7,994 nucleotides of DNA from JBDRGC01 sp043818215 (GCA_043818215.1 JBDRGC010000175.1:1-7994); one strand, 5' to 3'. Positions 1 through 6,770 are shown, counted from the stretch's first letter. Notes: generated by a model not told the origin, from the letters alone. Translations and numbers: made by a program.

Positions 1-1
1 C

Positions 2-922
2 CATCCCCCCCTCATCGTCATACTCGGCCCCACCGCGGTTGGCAAGACCGAGGTTGCCATCCAACTGGCCGAGCGGCTCCACGGCGAGATCGTCTCCGCC
101 GATTCGCGCCTCTTCTACCGCGGCATGGATATCGGCACAGCCAAGCCCACCCTCGCCGAGCAATCCCGCGCCCCGCACCACTTGATCAACGTGACCGCTC
201 CCGATAAGGTCTGGAGCCTGGCAACTTTCCAACGGGCAGCGTATCAGGTCATCGGTGGGATTCAGGCCCGCGGTCAGCTGCCGTTTCTGGTCGGGGGGAC
301 GGGACAATACATTCGGGCAGTGATCGAGGGGTGGAATATCCCCGAGGTGGCACCCGACCCGCGGCTGCGGGCAGCCCTCGAAATGTGGGCGGGGGAGGTC
401 AGCCCGGAGGGATTGCACGCCCGCTTGTCTACCCTGGACCCCGAAGCCGCTGCCCGCATCGACCCCCAAAATCTGCGGCGCACGGTGCGCGCTTGGGAGG
501 TGATCTTGCACACCGGGAAGCGATTCTCAGCCCAAAAAGGGCGCCGCGGTTCCCCTTATCGGGCACTTATTCTAGGATTGAACCATCCCCGCCCCGAACT
601 CTACGAGCGCGTCGATGCCCGCATTCAGGCCATGTTGGATGCCGGCCTGATTGGCGAAGTGCGCGGCCTCCTGGAGCAAGGCTATTCCCCCGATTTGCCG
701 CCCCTCTCCGCCATCGGATACCGGCAAATTATCGCATACCTTCGAGATGAGATCACACTAGACGAAGCTGTCGTTCAAATGAAACGCAACACCCGCCAGT
801 TCGTCCGCCGGCAGGCAAACTGGTTCAAGGCAGACGACCCAAACATTATCTGGTTCCGTGCTGGGCCGGGAGTGGCCGCTGAGATGGAGAAAATCATACA
901 CCAATTTATCGAAACAGATTGA
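2..922 (+). CDS. miaA: tRNA dimethylallyltransferase MiaA (5' end cut by window)
   Basis: MiaA transfers a dimethylallyl group from DMAPP to N6 of A37 in tRNAs that read UNN codons; it acts in the cytoplasm. The frame is open from base 2 to the TGA at 920-922, giving 306 residues. The family is about 300-315, so only a few N-terminal residues are missing. The first ATG visible in frame (base 123-125 region, MDIGTAKP) is internal, because the P-loop GPTAVGKT lies upstream of it at window residues 9-16. Next come SADSRLFYRGMDIGTAKP (substrate-binding segment), LVGGTGQYIRA, the RRTVRAWEV helix, and a C-terminal IGYRQII...RNTRQFVRRQANWF segment typical of MiaA. No terminator follows. The stop codon overlaps the -35 box of the next gene's promoter. 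The true start lies outside the window. Identification is near certain from the combined motifs. Confidence 0.96.
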   Translation, partial: HPPLIVILGPTAVGKTEVAIQLAERLHGEIVSADSRLFYRGMDIGTAKPTLAEQSRAPHHLINVTAPDKVWSLATFQRAAYQVIGGIQARGQLPFLVGGTGQYIRAVIEGWNIPEVAPDPRLRAALEMWAGEVSPEGLHARLSTLDPEAAARIDPQNLRRTVRAWEVILHTGKRFSAQKGRRGSPYRALILGLNHPRPELYERVDARIQAMLDAGLIGEVRGLLEQGYSPDLPPLSAIGYRQIIAYLRDEITLDEAVVQMKRNTRQFVRRQANWFKADDPNIIWFRAGPGVAAEMEKIIHQFIETD

Positions 923-947
923 CTTTTGTGCTAGAAGTATCTATACT
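919..947 (+). promoter_or_regulatory. Sigma70-type promoter of the acyl-CoA synthetase gene
   Basis: A -35 box TTGACT (919-924) and a -10 box TATACT (942-947) are separated by exactly 17 bases. The -35 box contains the miaA stop codon TGA. Transcription would start near 954, leaving a leader of about 85 bases before the ATG at 1040. A perfect 6-base inverted repeat, TCTATA (940-945), 5-base spacer, TATAGA (951-956), covers the -10 box and start point and could be an operator. Promoter assignment is inferred from match and spacing only. Confidence 0.7.
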
Positions 948-1025
948 ATTTATAGACTACTGGCTTATCTTCTCAGGAAAGAGGGGGAAAGGTTATTGAG
1001 ATGACATCTACTGGCTACAACCACC

Positions 1026-1033
1026 AAAGGAGG
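1026..1033 (+). promoter_or_regulatory. Shine-Dalgarno site deciding the acyl-CoA synthetase start
   Basis: AAAGGAGG lies 6 bases before the ATG at 1040-1042. It favours that start over an in-frame ATG at 1001, which would add 13 residues (MTSTGYNHQRRLQ) that do not look like the family. The 1001 ATG has a looser purine-rich stretch (about 981-992) upstream, so it is not fully excluded. Confidence 0.8.
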
Positions 1034-1039
1034 CTTCAA

Positions 1040-2722
1040 ATGAGCGACCGTCCCTGGCTAGACCGATATGATGAAGGTGTGCCGCAGAACATAGATTATC
1101 CCAAAGTACCTCTGTTCCATTTTTTGGAGGAGTCGGCTCGCAAATATCCAGATGCGCCATGTACGATCTTCAAAGGTGCAAAAATCACTTACCGTGAGAT
1201 GAACGACATAACCAACCGTCTGGCAGCAGGTCTCGCGGATTTAGGCGTTGAGAAGGGGGATCGCGTCGGAATATTCATTCCCAATACACCCCAATTTGTA
1301 ATGGCGTATTTCGCGGCACTCAAGATAGGTGCGATAGTTGTAGCGACCAACCCGATGTATAGCCCACGCGAAATCGAACACCAATCCAATGACTCGGGTA
1401 TGGAAGTGATGATTGTGATGAGCAACTTCTACAGCCGGATCAAAGAAGTGCAGCATAAAACCAAGATCCGCACTGTGGTGGTGACAAACATCAAAGAAGC
1501 ACTTCCGCCGGTTACAGCTTTTCTGTTCACCCTGCTAAAAGAGAAGAAAAGCGGTTTCCGTGTGGAGTTGGCCGAAGGCGATGTCTGGATGCAGGATTTG
1601 ATCGACTGCCACAAACCTGAAGATCGTCCCAAAGTGGATGTCGGCCCGGACGACCAGGCAATTTTCCAATACAGCGGCGGCACCACCGGAACGCCCAAAG
1701 CTGCCATTGCTTTGCACCGCAATCTGGTTGCCAACACATTGCAAATTCGCCGTTGGATGCCCAGCGCAATTGATGGCGAGGAAGTCGTTCTCATGGCAAT
1801 CCCGCTTTACCATGTGTATGGCATGTTGGCAGGGCTGAACTTTGGCATGGCTATTGGAGCATCATTAGTCATGATTCCCGACGCCCGCAATATCAAAGAT
1901 AATCTGGACCATATTCAGAAATACAAAACCTCGATTTTCCCGGCGGTTCCTACGCTTTATAACGCCATCAATAACCACCCCGATGTTCTCGCCGGCAAGT
2001 ACGATTTGAGTTCTATCAAGGCTTGTATCTCTGGCTCGGCAGCCCTATTGCGCGAGACCAAAGAGCAATTCGAGGCCCTGACAGGCGGCCTTGTGTTCGA
2101 GGGGTATGGCCTCTCCGAAGCCCCAACGGCGACCCACTGCAACCCTCTGCTAGGAGAAAACCGCACCGGTTCCATCGGGTTGCCACTTCCCGATGTGGAT
2201 GCCCGCATAATCGACCTGGATGACGAAGTCACTGTGCTTCCTGTAGGGGAGATTGGCGAACTGGTCGTCAAAGGGCCGCAAGTCTTCAAAGGCTATCACA
2301 ATATGCCTACTGAGACCACAAACGCCTTGCGGGATGGCTGGCTTTACACCGGCGATATTGCCCGCATGGACGAAGATGGCTATTTCTACATCGTAGATCG
2401 CAAGAAAGAACTCATCAAGCCCGGAGGGTTCCAGGTTTGGCCGCGCGAGGTCGAAGAGGTCATTCAGGAGAACCCCAAGGTTTTGGAGGTTGGTGTAGCC
2501 GGTATTCCCGACCCCAAACGTGGAGAAACTGTCAAAGCCTGGGTAGTGCTCAAGCCCGGAGAGACAGCCGATGTTGCCGAAATCCGTGATTGGTGTAAAG
2601 ATAAATTGGCAGCCTATAAACTACCCACCCAGGTCGAATTCCGCGACGAATTGCCCAAGACCACAGTGGGCAAGATTCTGCGGCGAGAACTCGTCCGGCA
2701 ACACAAAGAAGCCGCAGGGTAA
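1040..2722 (+). CDS. Long-chain fatty acid--CoA ligase (AMP-binding, ANL family)
   Basis: It activates a fatty acid with ATP to an acyl-adenylate, then forms acyl-CoA, feeding beta-oxidation or lipid synthesis; it is probably cytoplasmic or membrane-associated. With the ATG at 1040 the product is 560 residues, normal for FadD/LcfA-type enzymes. ANL motifs are intact and in order: A3 P-loop YSGGTTGTPK from residue 211, A5 GYGLSEA at 355-361, A7 YTGD with Asp439, A8 hinge DRKKELIK from residue 453 followed by GGFQVWPREVEEV, and A10 LPKTTVGKILRREL with the expected catalytic Lys545. A short hydrophobic segment near residues 154-167 could touch the membrane or line the acyl site. It has its own promoter and terminator, so it is probably monocistronic. 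Its 3' end faces the DegV gene, another fatty-acid-handling protein, but they are convergent. Chain-length preference cannot be told from sequence alone; an aryl- or medium-chain ligase is the main alternative. Confidence 0.92.
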   Translation: MSDRPWLDRYDEGVPQNIDYPKVPLFHFLEESARKYPDAPCTIFKGAKITYREMNDITNRLAAGLADLGVEKGDRVGIFIPNTPQFVMAYFAALKIGAIVVATNPMYSPREIEHQSNDSGMEVMIVMSNFYSRIKEVQHKTKIRTVVVTNIKEALPPVTAFLFTLLKEKKSGFRVELAEGDVWMQDLIDCHKPEDRPKVDVGPDDQAIFQYSGGTTGTPKAAIALHRNLVANTLQIRRWMPSAIDGEEVVLMAIPLYHVYGMLAGLNFGMAIGASLVMIPDARNIKDNLDHIQKYKTSIFPAVPTLYNAINNHPDVLAGKYDLSSIKACISGSAALLRETKEQFEALTGGLVFEGYGLSEAPTATHCNPLLGENRTGSIGLPLPDVDARIIDLDDEVTVLPVGEIGELVVKGPQVFKGYHNMPTETTNALRDGWLYTGDIARMDEDGYFYIVDRKKELIKPGGFQVWPREVEEVIQENPKVLEVGVAGIPDPKRGETVKAWVVLKPGETADVAEIRDWCKDKLAAYKLPTQVEFRDELPKTTVGKILRRELVRQHKEAAG

Positions 2723-2743
2723 ATAGCATCTCCGTTTAACAAC

Positions 2744-2781
2744 AAAGGTGACCGGCATTTGTGTATGCCGGTCACCTTTTT
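2744..2781 (+). terminator. Intrinsic terminator after the acyl-CoA synthetase
   Basis: A perfect 15-base stem, AAAGGTGACCGGCAT (2744-2758) with ATGCCGGTCACCTTT (2765-2779), closes a 6-base loop TTGTGT and runs into TTTTT (2777-2781). It lies 22 bases after the stop codon. The opposite side has only a short A-tract, so termination should be mainly for the + strand. Confidence 0.9.
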
Positions 2782-2794
2782 GTTGTCTGATCTA

Positions 2795-2871
2795 AAAATA
2801 GAGGGCAGAGGGGAGAGGGTAGAGAGCTATTTTCATTCCTGGTGGTGAACGAAGTTCATGACAACTTCTCA
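2795..2871 (+). repeat. Dispersed heptamer-headed repeat, copy 1
   Basis: AAAAT is followed by four 7-base units (AGAGGGC, AGAGGGG, AGAGGGT, AGAGAGC; 2800-2827) and then a 44-base body (2828-2871). A second copy lies at 6604-6687 in the same orientation; there the body matches at 42 of 44 bases. The body contains a small hairpin, GAAGTT (2851-2856) and AACTTC (2863-2868) around loop CATGAC. It starts just after a + strand terminator. No coding function is seen. Confidence 0.9.
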
Positions 2872-2878
2872 GAAATGA

Positions 2879-2909
2879 ATCTGCCCCCTACGCGTAGAAG
2901 GGGACAGAT
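2879..2909. other. Hairpin between convergent genes, with a 10-base palindrome in its loop
   Basis: ATCTGCCCC (2879-2887) pairs with GGGG-A-CAGAT (2900-2909) with a single bulged A. The loop holds the perfect palindrome CTACGCGTAG (2888-2897). It lies four bases past the DegV stop codon, so it could end the minus-strand DegV transcript, but the following minus-strand sequence (TTCATTTC) is a weak T-tract. Role uncertain. Confidence 0.5.
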
Positions 2910-2912
2910 CAG

Positions 2913-3782
2913 TTAATCCAACACCGGAAAATAACACAACCCGGTTGTTCCCGGCCCGGTGTGGACACCCAGGGCGGGGGAAAGCTCGGCCACCATCGAC
3001 TCTACGCAAGTCAGTCGCCCCTCGACCATACTCTTGAGCTTTTCCACTTCTTCCCTGGCCGCGGCGTGGACATAAGCAATTTTGATTTTTCCCATATACC
3101 CCACTGCGACTTCGACTTTATCGACCATCATTTGATAGGCCCGTTTGCGGCTGCGCGCCTGCCCAAGGGGGACGATGACGCCATCCTTCATACTGATGAT
3201 GGGCTTGATACTAAGCAGACTGCCCACCAGGTGCTTCGCCCTTCCGATGCGGCCGCCCATATAAAGATACTTGAGTGTATCGGCGGTTTGCAACATTTGG
3301 GTGGTGGGTATCATGGATTTTACTTTGGCCACAACGGCAGAAAACGAGGCTCCATTCAGCGCCTCGCGGGCCGCCTCGACAACCATCCATCCCTGGCACA
3401 TGGATACGTTCAAAGTGTCGATCACGGCAACTCTCAAATCGGGCATCGTATCGGTCAGCATCGACTTAGCAGCCAGGGCGGCTTGATAAGCCCCGCTGCC
3501 TTTAGATGTCATGTGGATGCTGACGATTTCTTCCACGCCATCTTCTTTATTTAGTTTTTCATACATTTGCATGTAATCGCCGGGACCGGGGCTGGCGGTT
3601 TGGGGTAACTCCTTTGCGGTGGGAAGCCACTTATAGAAAGCTTCTCGTTTGATACTCACCAAATCTCTCAGCACTTCCTTCCCGCGGTGGATGTAGTAAG
3701 GCACCCAACGAATATCGAGAGACTCGATGATCGCTTCGGGGATACTCGCACAACTATCGGTTACAACAGCTACTTTGGACAT
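2913..3782 (-). CDS. DegV family fatty-acid-binding protein
   Basis: DegV proteins bind one long-chain fatty acid between two domains; in Firmicutes the FakB members present it to the kinase FakA. The 289 residues are a normal length. Family landmarks: N-terminal VAVVTDSCASIP (TDS at 8-10), QTASPGPGDY at 61-70 (the usual TSQPSPGEF-like lipid head-group loop), MTSKGSGAYQAA at 91-102, VIDTLNVSM near 120-128, the signature LKYLYMGGRIGRA at 170-182, SLLSIKPII at 188-196, and the closing LGVHTGPGTTG at 271-281. The minus-strand start has AGGAG (3789-3793) six bases upstream. No signal peptide or membrane segment is evident. No FakA-like kinase is in the window, so its partner is unknown. It faces the acyl-CoA synthetase gene. 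Family assignment is firm; the exact cellular role is inferred. Confidence 0.93.
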   Translation of the reverse strand: MSKVAVVTDSCASIPEAIIESLDIRWVPYYIHRGKEVLRDLVSIKREAFYKWLPTAKELPQTASPGPGDYMQMYEKLNKEDGVEEIVSIHMTSKGSGAYQAALAAKSMLTDTMPDLRVAVIDTLNVSMCQGWMVVEAAREALNGASFSAVVAKVKSMIPTTQMLQTADTLKYLYMGGRIGRAKHLVGSLLSIKPIISMKDGVIVPLGQARSRKRAYQMMVDKVEVAVGYMGKIKIAYVHAAAREEVEKLKSMVEGRLTCVESMVAELSPALGVHTGPGTTGLCYFPVLD

Positions 3783-3846
3783 AGCAAACTCCTGCTTTTT
3801 CCTTCGTGGGTGGTATAGACTTTCAGAAAAAGATTTTGACTCAGCC

Positions 3847-4036
3847 TGTCATTCCCAAAGGGACAAGTGTGCGAAGCAGCTTTTCCGCTGACACTTGCAC
3901 CGCACTGCGTTTGGTGCAGTGCAGGTGAGCAATCTCATCCTTGACAAGAAGGAGATTGCTTCACCGAAAAGCGTCGGTTCGCAATACCAACGGGTATCCC
4001 TAGACACCGGGACAGGTGTACCCTTGCGGTATGACA
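3847..4036. repeat. Structured palindromic intergenic element with short terminal inverted repeats
   Basis: The ends are TGTCATTCC (3847-3855) and GGTATGACA (4028-4036), which match as inverted repeats at 8 of 9 bases. Inside are four hairpins in a row: CAAGTGT/ACACTTG (3864-3870, 3891-3897) enclosing CAGC/GCTG; GCACTGC/GCAGTGC (3902-3908, 3916-3922); GGTGA-GCAATCTC with GAGATTGC-T-TCACC (3924-3936, 3952-3965); and a nested stem ATACC/GGTAT, GGGT/ACCC, ACACC/GGTGT (3984-4032). The GCAATCTC...GAGATTGC core with TGTCAT ends resembles small palindromic repeats common in environmental bacterial genomes (remembered resemblance). Open frames here (for example minus 3849-4145) have no recognisable protein and are treated as spurious. 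Confidence 0.6.
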
Positions 4037-4104
4037 TCTGGGTAAGCGGAGTCAAAAACATTATCTTAACCTCTATAGTTAGATGGTAAGGGATGACCAA
4101 TGCT

Positions 4105-4183
4105 CTAGCCGTCGTCCGCAGCGGCGTTCCCGCCGCCGGGAGCATTTTTGAAAAAGCCCATCACCTACTTTTATACCACTACC
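4105..4183 (+). repeat. Dispersed repeat, copy A (uninterrupted)
   Basis: This 79-base sequence has two parts, both found again in inverted orientation near the window end. Bases 4105-4153 (CTAGCCG...TTGAAA) match the complement of 7828-7876 at 37 of 49 without gaps. Bases 4147-4183 (TTTGAAA...ACCACTACC) match the complement of 7606-7642 at 33 of 37. A GC-rich hairpin, GCGGCG (4121-4126) and CGCCGC (4131-4136), sits in the first part; its loop is the most divergent region between copies. The function is unknown. Confidence 0.8.
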
Positions 4184-4262
4184 CTATCGTGTTTCTCCAT
4201 GGGTTCGTCCAGGTTCATTCTATACAATTATACTTCATTCCACAATTGGGAGACCATTTACT

Positions 4263-4291
4263 TTGACAAGAAAGGCGTCTTGCCTTAAAAT
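4263..4291 (+). promoter_or_regulatory. Near-consensus sigma70 promoter upstream of the EF-G-like gene
   Basis: A perfect -35 box TTGACA (4263-4268), a 17-base spacer and a -10 box TAAAAT (4286-4291) predict a start point near 4298. The spacer contains overlapping inverted repeats, CAAGA/TCTTG (4267-4271, 4278-4282) and AAGGC/GCCTT (4272-4276, 4282-4286). The leader to the ATG at 4555 would be about 257 bases and would contain the whole MITE-like element at 4308-4489. Confidence 0.72.
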
Positions 4292-4292
4292 C

Positions 4293-4304
4293 ATTCAATT
4301 GAAT
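4293..4304. promoter_or_regulatory. 12-base perfect palindrome at the predicted start point
   Basis: ATTCAATTGAAT is a perfect palindrome starting two bases after the -10 box TAAAAT and covering the predicted transcription start. Its position is that of an operator for a dimeric repressor. The sequence is AT-rich, so chance is possible. Confidence 0.4.
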
Positions 4305-4307
4305 AAA

Positions 4308-4489
4308 TGACTCCACTGAAAAAACTCTTTTACCGCGGAGAACGTGAAGAACGCAGAGAAAAACAAAAAACCAGGTTTAAGAATTCATACCAGAATCTGA
4401 GCAAAGTTCAGAAACTTTAAACTAATTTTCAAAAATCTCAGCGCTCTCTGCGTACTCTGCGGTGGGATAGCCTTTTTTCAGTAGAGTCA
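4308..4489. mobile_element. MITE-like element with 17-base terminal inverted repeats and TAAA direct repeats
   Basis: Terminal inverted repeats TGACTCCACTGAAAAAA (4308-4324) and TTTTTTCAGTAGAGTCA (4473-4489) match at 16 of 17 positions. They are flanked by TAAA on both sides (4304-4307 and 4490-4493), as expected for a 4-base target duplication. Subterminal arms also pair: ACCGCGGAG-type sequence near 4332-4358 with TCTCTGCG and CTCTGCGGT near 4445-4463. The 182-base element has no coding frame, so it would need a transposase supplied elsewhere. ACCGCAGAG/CTCTGCGGT arms of this kind recur in many environmental genomes (remembered). It lies between the EF-G-like promoter and its start codon, so its fold would be in the mRNA leader. 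Confidence 0.72.
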
Positions 4490-4554
4490 TAAATAGGCTC
4501 CCCGAGAAATCCCAGATCCCCTGAGAACGTAATGTTTAAGGAAGGTCACAATCC

Positions 4555-6624
4555 ATGAAAGAATATCAAACCAAGAATATCCGGAACGTTGCTCTTGTTT
4601 CGCACAGCAGCGCTGGAAAAACGATGCTCATAGAGGCGTTTCTGCATTTTACAGGAGCGACTACTCGATTAGGACAAATCGAGAGCGGCACCACAGTTTC
4701 GGATTACGAAGATGAAGAAATTCGACGCGGCATTTCGCTTTCGACCTCGGTGATCCCGGTTGAATACAAAGACCATAAGATCAATTTTCTTGATACGCCG
4801 GGGTACATAGATTTTGTCGGCGAAGTGATCTCGGGGTTGCGCGTTGCTGACAGTGCTGTACTCGTCGTAGACGCCGTGGCGGGCGTAGAGGTAGGCACCG
4901 AAATCGCCTGGTCTTACGCTGATGAGTTCGACTTGCCCCGCTTAGTGGTAATCAACAAGATGAACCGCGATAACGCCGATTTCCACAAGGCAATGGCCGA
5001 GGTACAAGAAATCTCCGAGGCCCGTTTGATTCCGGTGCAGCTGCCCTGGGGCGAGAAAGCCGACTTCAAAGGCGTGATCGACCTGCTCTCCATGAAAGCC
5101 TATCCCGGCGATGGCAAGCAAAGCGAGGATATCCCCGCCGAGTTGGCTGACGAGGCTGAAGAAGCCCGCATGGAATTGATCGAGGCTGCCGCCGAGGGTG
5201 AGGACGAACTGCTGATGAAGTACCTCGAAAACGAAGACCTCGCCGACGACGAGGTCGTGAGTGGGTTGCGCAGTGCTGTCCAATCTGGAACCTGCATCCC
5301 TGTTTTCGTCTCTTCCGGGACAGCGGAAACAGGCATAGCACCGCTGCTGGATGCGATCATAGCCCTGATGCCCTCTCCTGCAGAACGCCCTGCTATCAAA
5401 GCCGAGGGGGCTGTCGGTGAAGAAGAACTCACTGCCTCCGATAGCGGTCCACTGGCGGCTTACGTTTGGAAAACCACCGCAGACCCCTTCGTGGGCAAGA
5501 TAACTTACTTCAAGGTCCACTCTGGTATGATCGAATCCGATAGCCGTTTGTGGAACCAGAAAGCAGGCACCGACGAGCGCATGGGCGGTGTTTCTGTAAT
5601 GCGCGGCAAAGAACAAATGCCGGTCAAGATCATCCACGCCGGCGACATTGGCGCTGTTCCCAAATTGGGGGATACATCCACAGGTCACACCCTGTCTGAC
5701 AAGGGGCACCCCCTCACAATAGCAATTCCAAAATACCCCTCCGCCCTCTACCGGGTAGCAGTCAGCCCGAAATCCCAGGCCGACGCGGCCAAGATCAGTC
5801 CCACCCTCACTCGACTCTGCGAAGAGGATATGACCCTCTCTTGGGAGCAGGTGCGCGTGACCCGACAGACCGTTCTACAGGGTATGGGAGATCAACATAT
5901 TGACGTAGCGATACGCAAAGCTGCCTCTAAGTTCCAAACCCACCTCACTATCGAAGAACCCAAAGTCCCTTATCAGGAAACCATCACCGGCAGCGGGTCC
6001 GCCAGATATCGCCATAAGAAGCAGACTGGAGGCTCAGGTCAGTTTGCCGATCTTTCCATGCGGGTCGAATCTCTCGAAGACGAGGATTACGAATTCGTCT
6101 GGGAAGTCTTTGGCGGCGCAATATCTAACAACTATCAACCTGCCATCGAGAAAGGCGTAAAGACCGTGATGCTTGATGGCGTGCTGGCCGGATACCCGGT
6201 GCATAATGTCAAGGTAGCGGTCTTCGATGGTAAAGAGCACCCGGTCGATTCCAAACCGGTGGCATTCGAGATTGCCGCCCGCGAGGCTTTCAAACTAGCC
6301 TTCCGCCAGGCCTCCCCTGTAATGCTGGAACCGATTATGGACGTGAGAGTCACAGTGCCCGAAGCTAATATGGGCGATATACTCGGCGATTTGAATACCC
6401 GCCGGGCACGTGTGCAAGGGATGGATACGCAAACAGGCCGCACCATCGTAACCGCCCGTGTTCCGCTGGCTGAGATGCAACGCTACACCACTGACTTGCG
6501 GTCGATGAGTGGCGGTCGCGGCATATTCGCCATGGAATTCGCACACTACCAACGGGTTCCAACTCACATAGCGCAGGAGATCATCGCTGCGGATCAGAAA
6601 GATAAAATAGAGGGCAGAGGGTAG
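4555..6624 (+). CDS. EF-G-like translational GTPase (EF-G paralogue) with divergent G motifs
   Basis: This belongs to the elongation factor G family, in the divergent group of EF-G-like proteins (compare Thermus EF-G-2, mycobacterial FusA2). At 689 residues all five EF-G domains appear present: GTP-binding domain (about 1-275), domain II (about 295-390), domain III (ending near KVPYQETI, 470-477), domain IV (KKQTGGSGQF at 488-497, DGKEHPVDSKPVAFEIA at 558-574), and domain V (ANMGDILGDLNTRRARV at 604-620, YTTDLRSMSGGRG...MEFAHY at 644-665). The GTP-binding motifs depart from canonical EF-G: G1 SHSSAGKT (16-23, usual AHIDAGKT), G2 RRGISL, G3 DTPGYIDF with Tyr84 in place of the catalytic His, and G4 NKMN (134-137) instead of NKMD. 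The start is supported by AAGGAAGG (4538-4545), nine bases upstream. The last six codons and stop lie in a dispersed repeat. It is probably not the main translocase; a specialised or ribosome-recycling/rescue role is inference. Confidence 0.9.
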   Translation: MKEYQTKNIRNVALVSHSSAGKTMLIEAFLHFTGATTRLGQIESGTTVSDYEDEEIRRGISLSTSVIPVEYKDHKINFLDTPGYIDFVGEVISGLRVADSAVLVVDAVAGVEVGTEIAWSYADEFDLPRLVVINKMNRDNADFHKAMAEVQEISEARLIPVQLPWGEKADFKGVIDLLSMKAYPGDGKQSEDIPAELADEAEEARMELIEAAAEGEDELLMKYLENEDLADDEVVSGLRSAVQSGTCIPVFVSSGTAETGIAPLLDAIIALMPSPAERPAIKAEGAVGEEELTASDSGPLAAYVWKTTADPFVGKITYFKVHSGMIESDSRLWNQKAGTDERMGGVSVMRGKEQMPVKIIHAGDIGAVPKLGDTSTGHTLSDKGHPLTIAIPKYPSALYRVAVSPKSQADAAKISPTLTRLCEEDMTLSWEQVRVTRQTVLQGMGDQHIDVAIRKAASKFQTHLTIEEPKVPYQETITGSGSARYRHKKQTGGSGQFADLSMRVESLEDEDYEFVWEVFGGAISNNYQPAIEKGVKTVMLDGVLAGYPVHNVKVAVFDGKEHPVDSKPVAFEIAAREAFKLAFRQASPVMLEPIMDVRVTVPEANMGDILGDLNTRRARVQGMDTQTGRTIVTARVPLAEMQRYTTDLRSMSGGRGIFAMEFAHYQRVPTHIAQEIIAADQKDKIEGRG

Positions 6625-6687
6625 AGGGTAGAGGGTGGAAGGCTATTTTCATTCCTGGTGGTAAACGGAGTTCATGACAACTTCTCA
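6604..6687 (+). repeat. Dispersed heptamer-headed repeat, copy 2, overlapping the EF-G-like 3' end
   Basis: AAAAT (6604-6608) is followed by five 7-base units (AGAGGGC, AGAGGGT three times, GGAAGGC; 6609-6643) and a 44-base body (6644-6687). Copy 1 at 2795-2871 has four units, so the copies differ by exactly one heptamer. The body differs at two bases. One of these changes GAAGTT to GGAGTT, which still pairs with AACTTC through a G-U pair. The repeat encodes the final residues KIEGRG and the TAG stop (6622-6624) of the upstream gene. Confidence 0.9.
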
Positions 6688-6721
6688 AAAAGAAGGGGCG
6701 GTGGGATGATGCTCAGAGTAC

Positions 6722-6764
6722 AAAAAAAGGCTGCCAGTCAGTTGATGACTGGCAGCCTTTTTTT
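6722..6764. terminator. Perfect bidirectional intrinsic terminator
   Basis: A 19-base perfect stem, whose right arm is TGACTGGCAGCCTTTTTTT (6746-6764), closes the loop GTTGA (6741-6745). Seven A on one side and seven T on the other let it work in both directions. It can end the EF-G-like transcript from the left (98 bases after its stop, with the repeat in between) and the hicAB transcript from the right. Confidence 0.93.
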
Positions 6765-6770
6765 GGTTGT

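Noticed and set aside
1001..1039. Upstream ATG adding 13 residues to the acyl-CoA synthetase
   Set aside because: The ATG at 1040 has AAAGGAGG at ideal spacing and begins with a typical family N-terminus; the extra residues look unrelated.
2961..3554. 197-residue plus-strand open frame
   Set aside because: It is antisense to the degV gene, whose protein motifs are clear; no family features and no ribosome binding site.
3849..4145. 98-residue minus-strand frame and 64-residue plus-strand frame (3895-4089) in the intergenic region
   Set aside because: Both cross hairpins and repeat sequence, lack ribosome binding sites, and resemble no protein family.
4942..5709. 255-residue open frame on the minus strand
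   Set aside because: It lies wholly within the EF-G-like gene, antisense, and shows no recognisable domain; it is a composition-driven shadow.
6609..6643. Tandem AGAGGGT units considered as a CRISPR or VNTR array
   Set aside because: Units are 7 bases with no spacers, so not CRISPR; described as part of the dispersed repeat.
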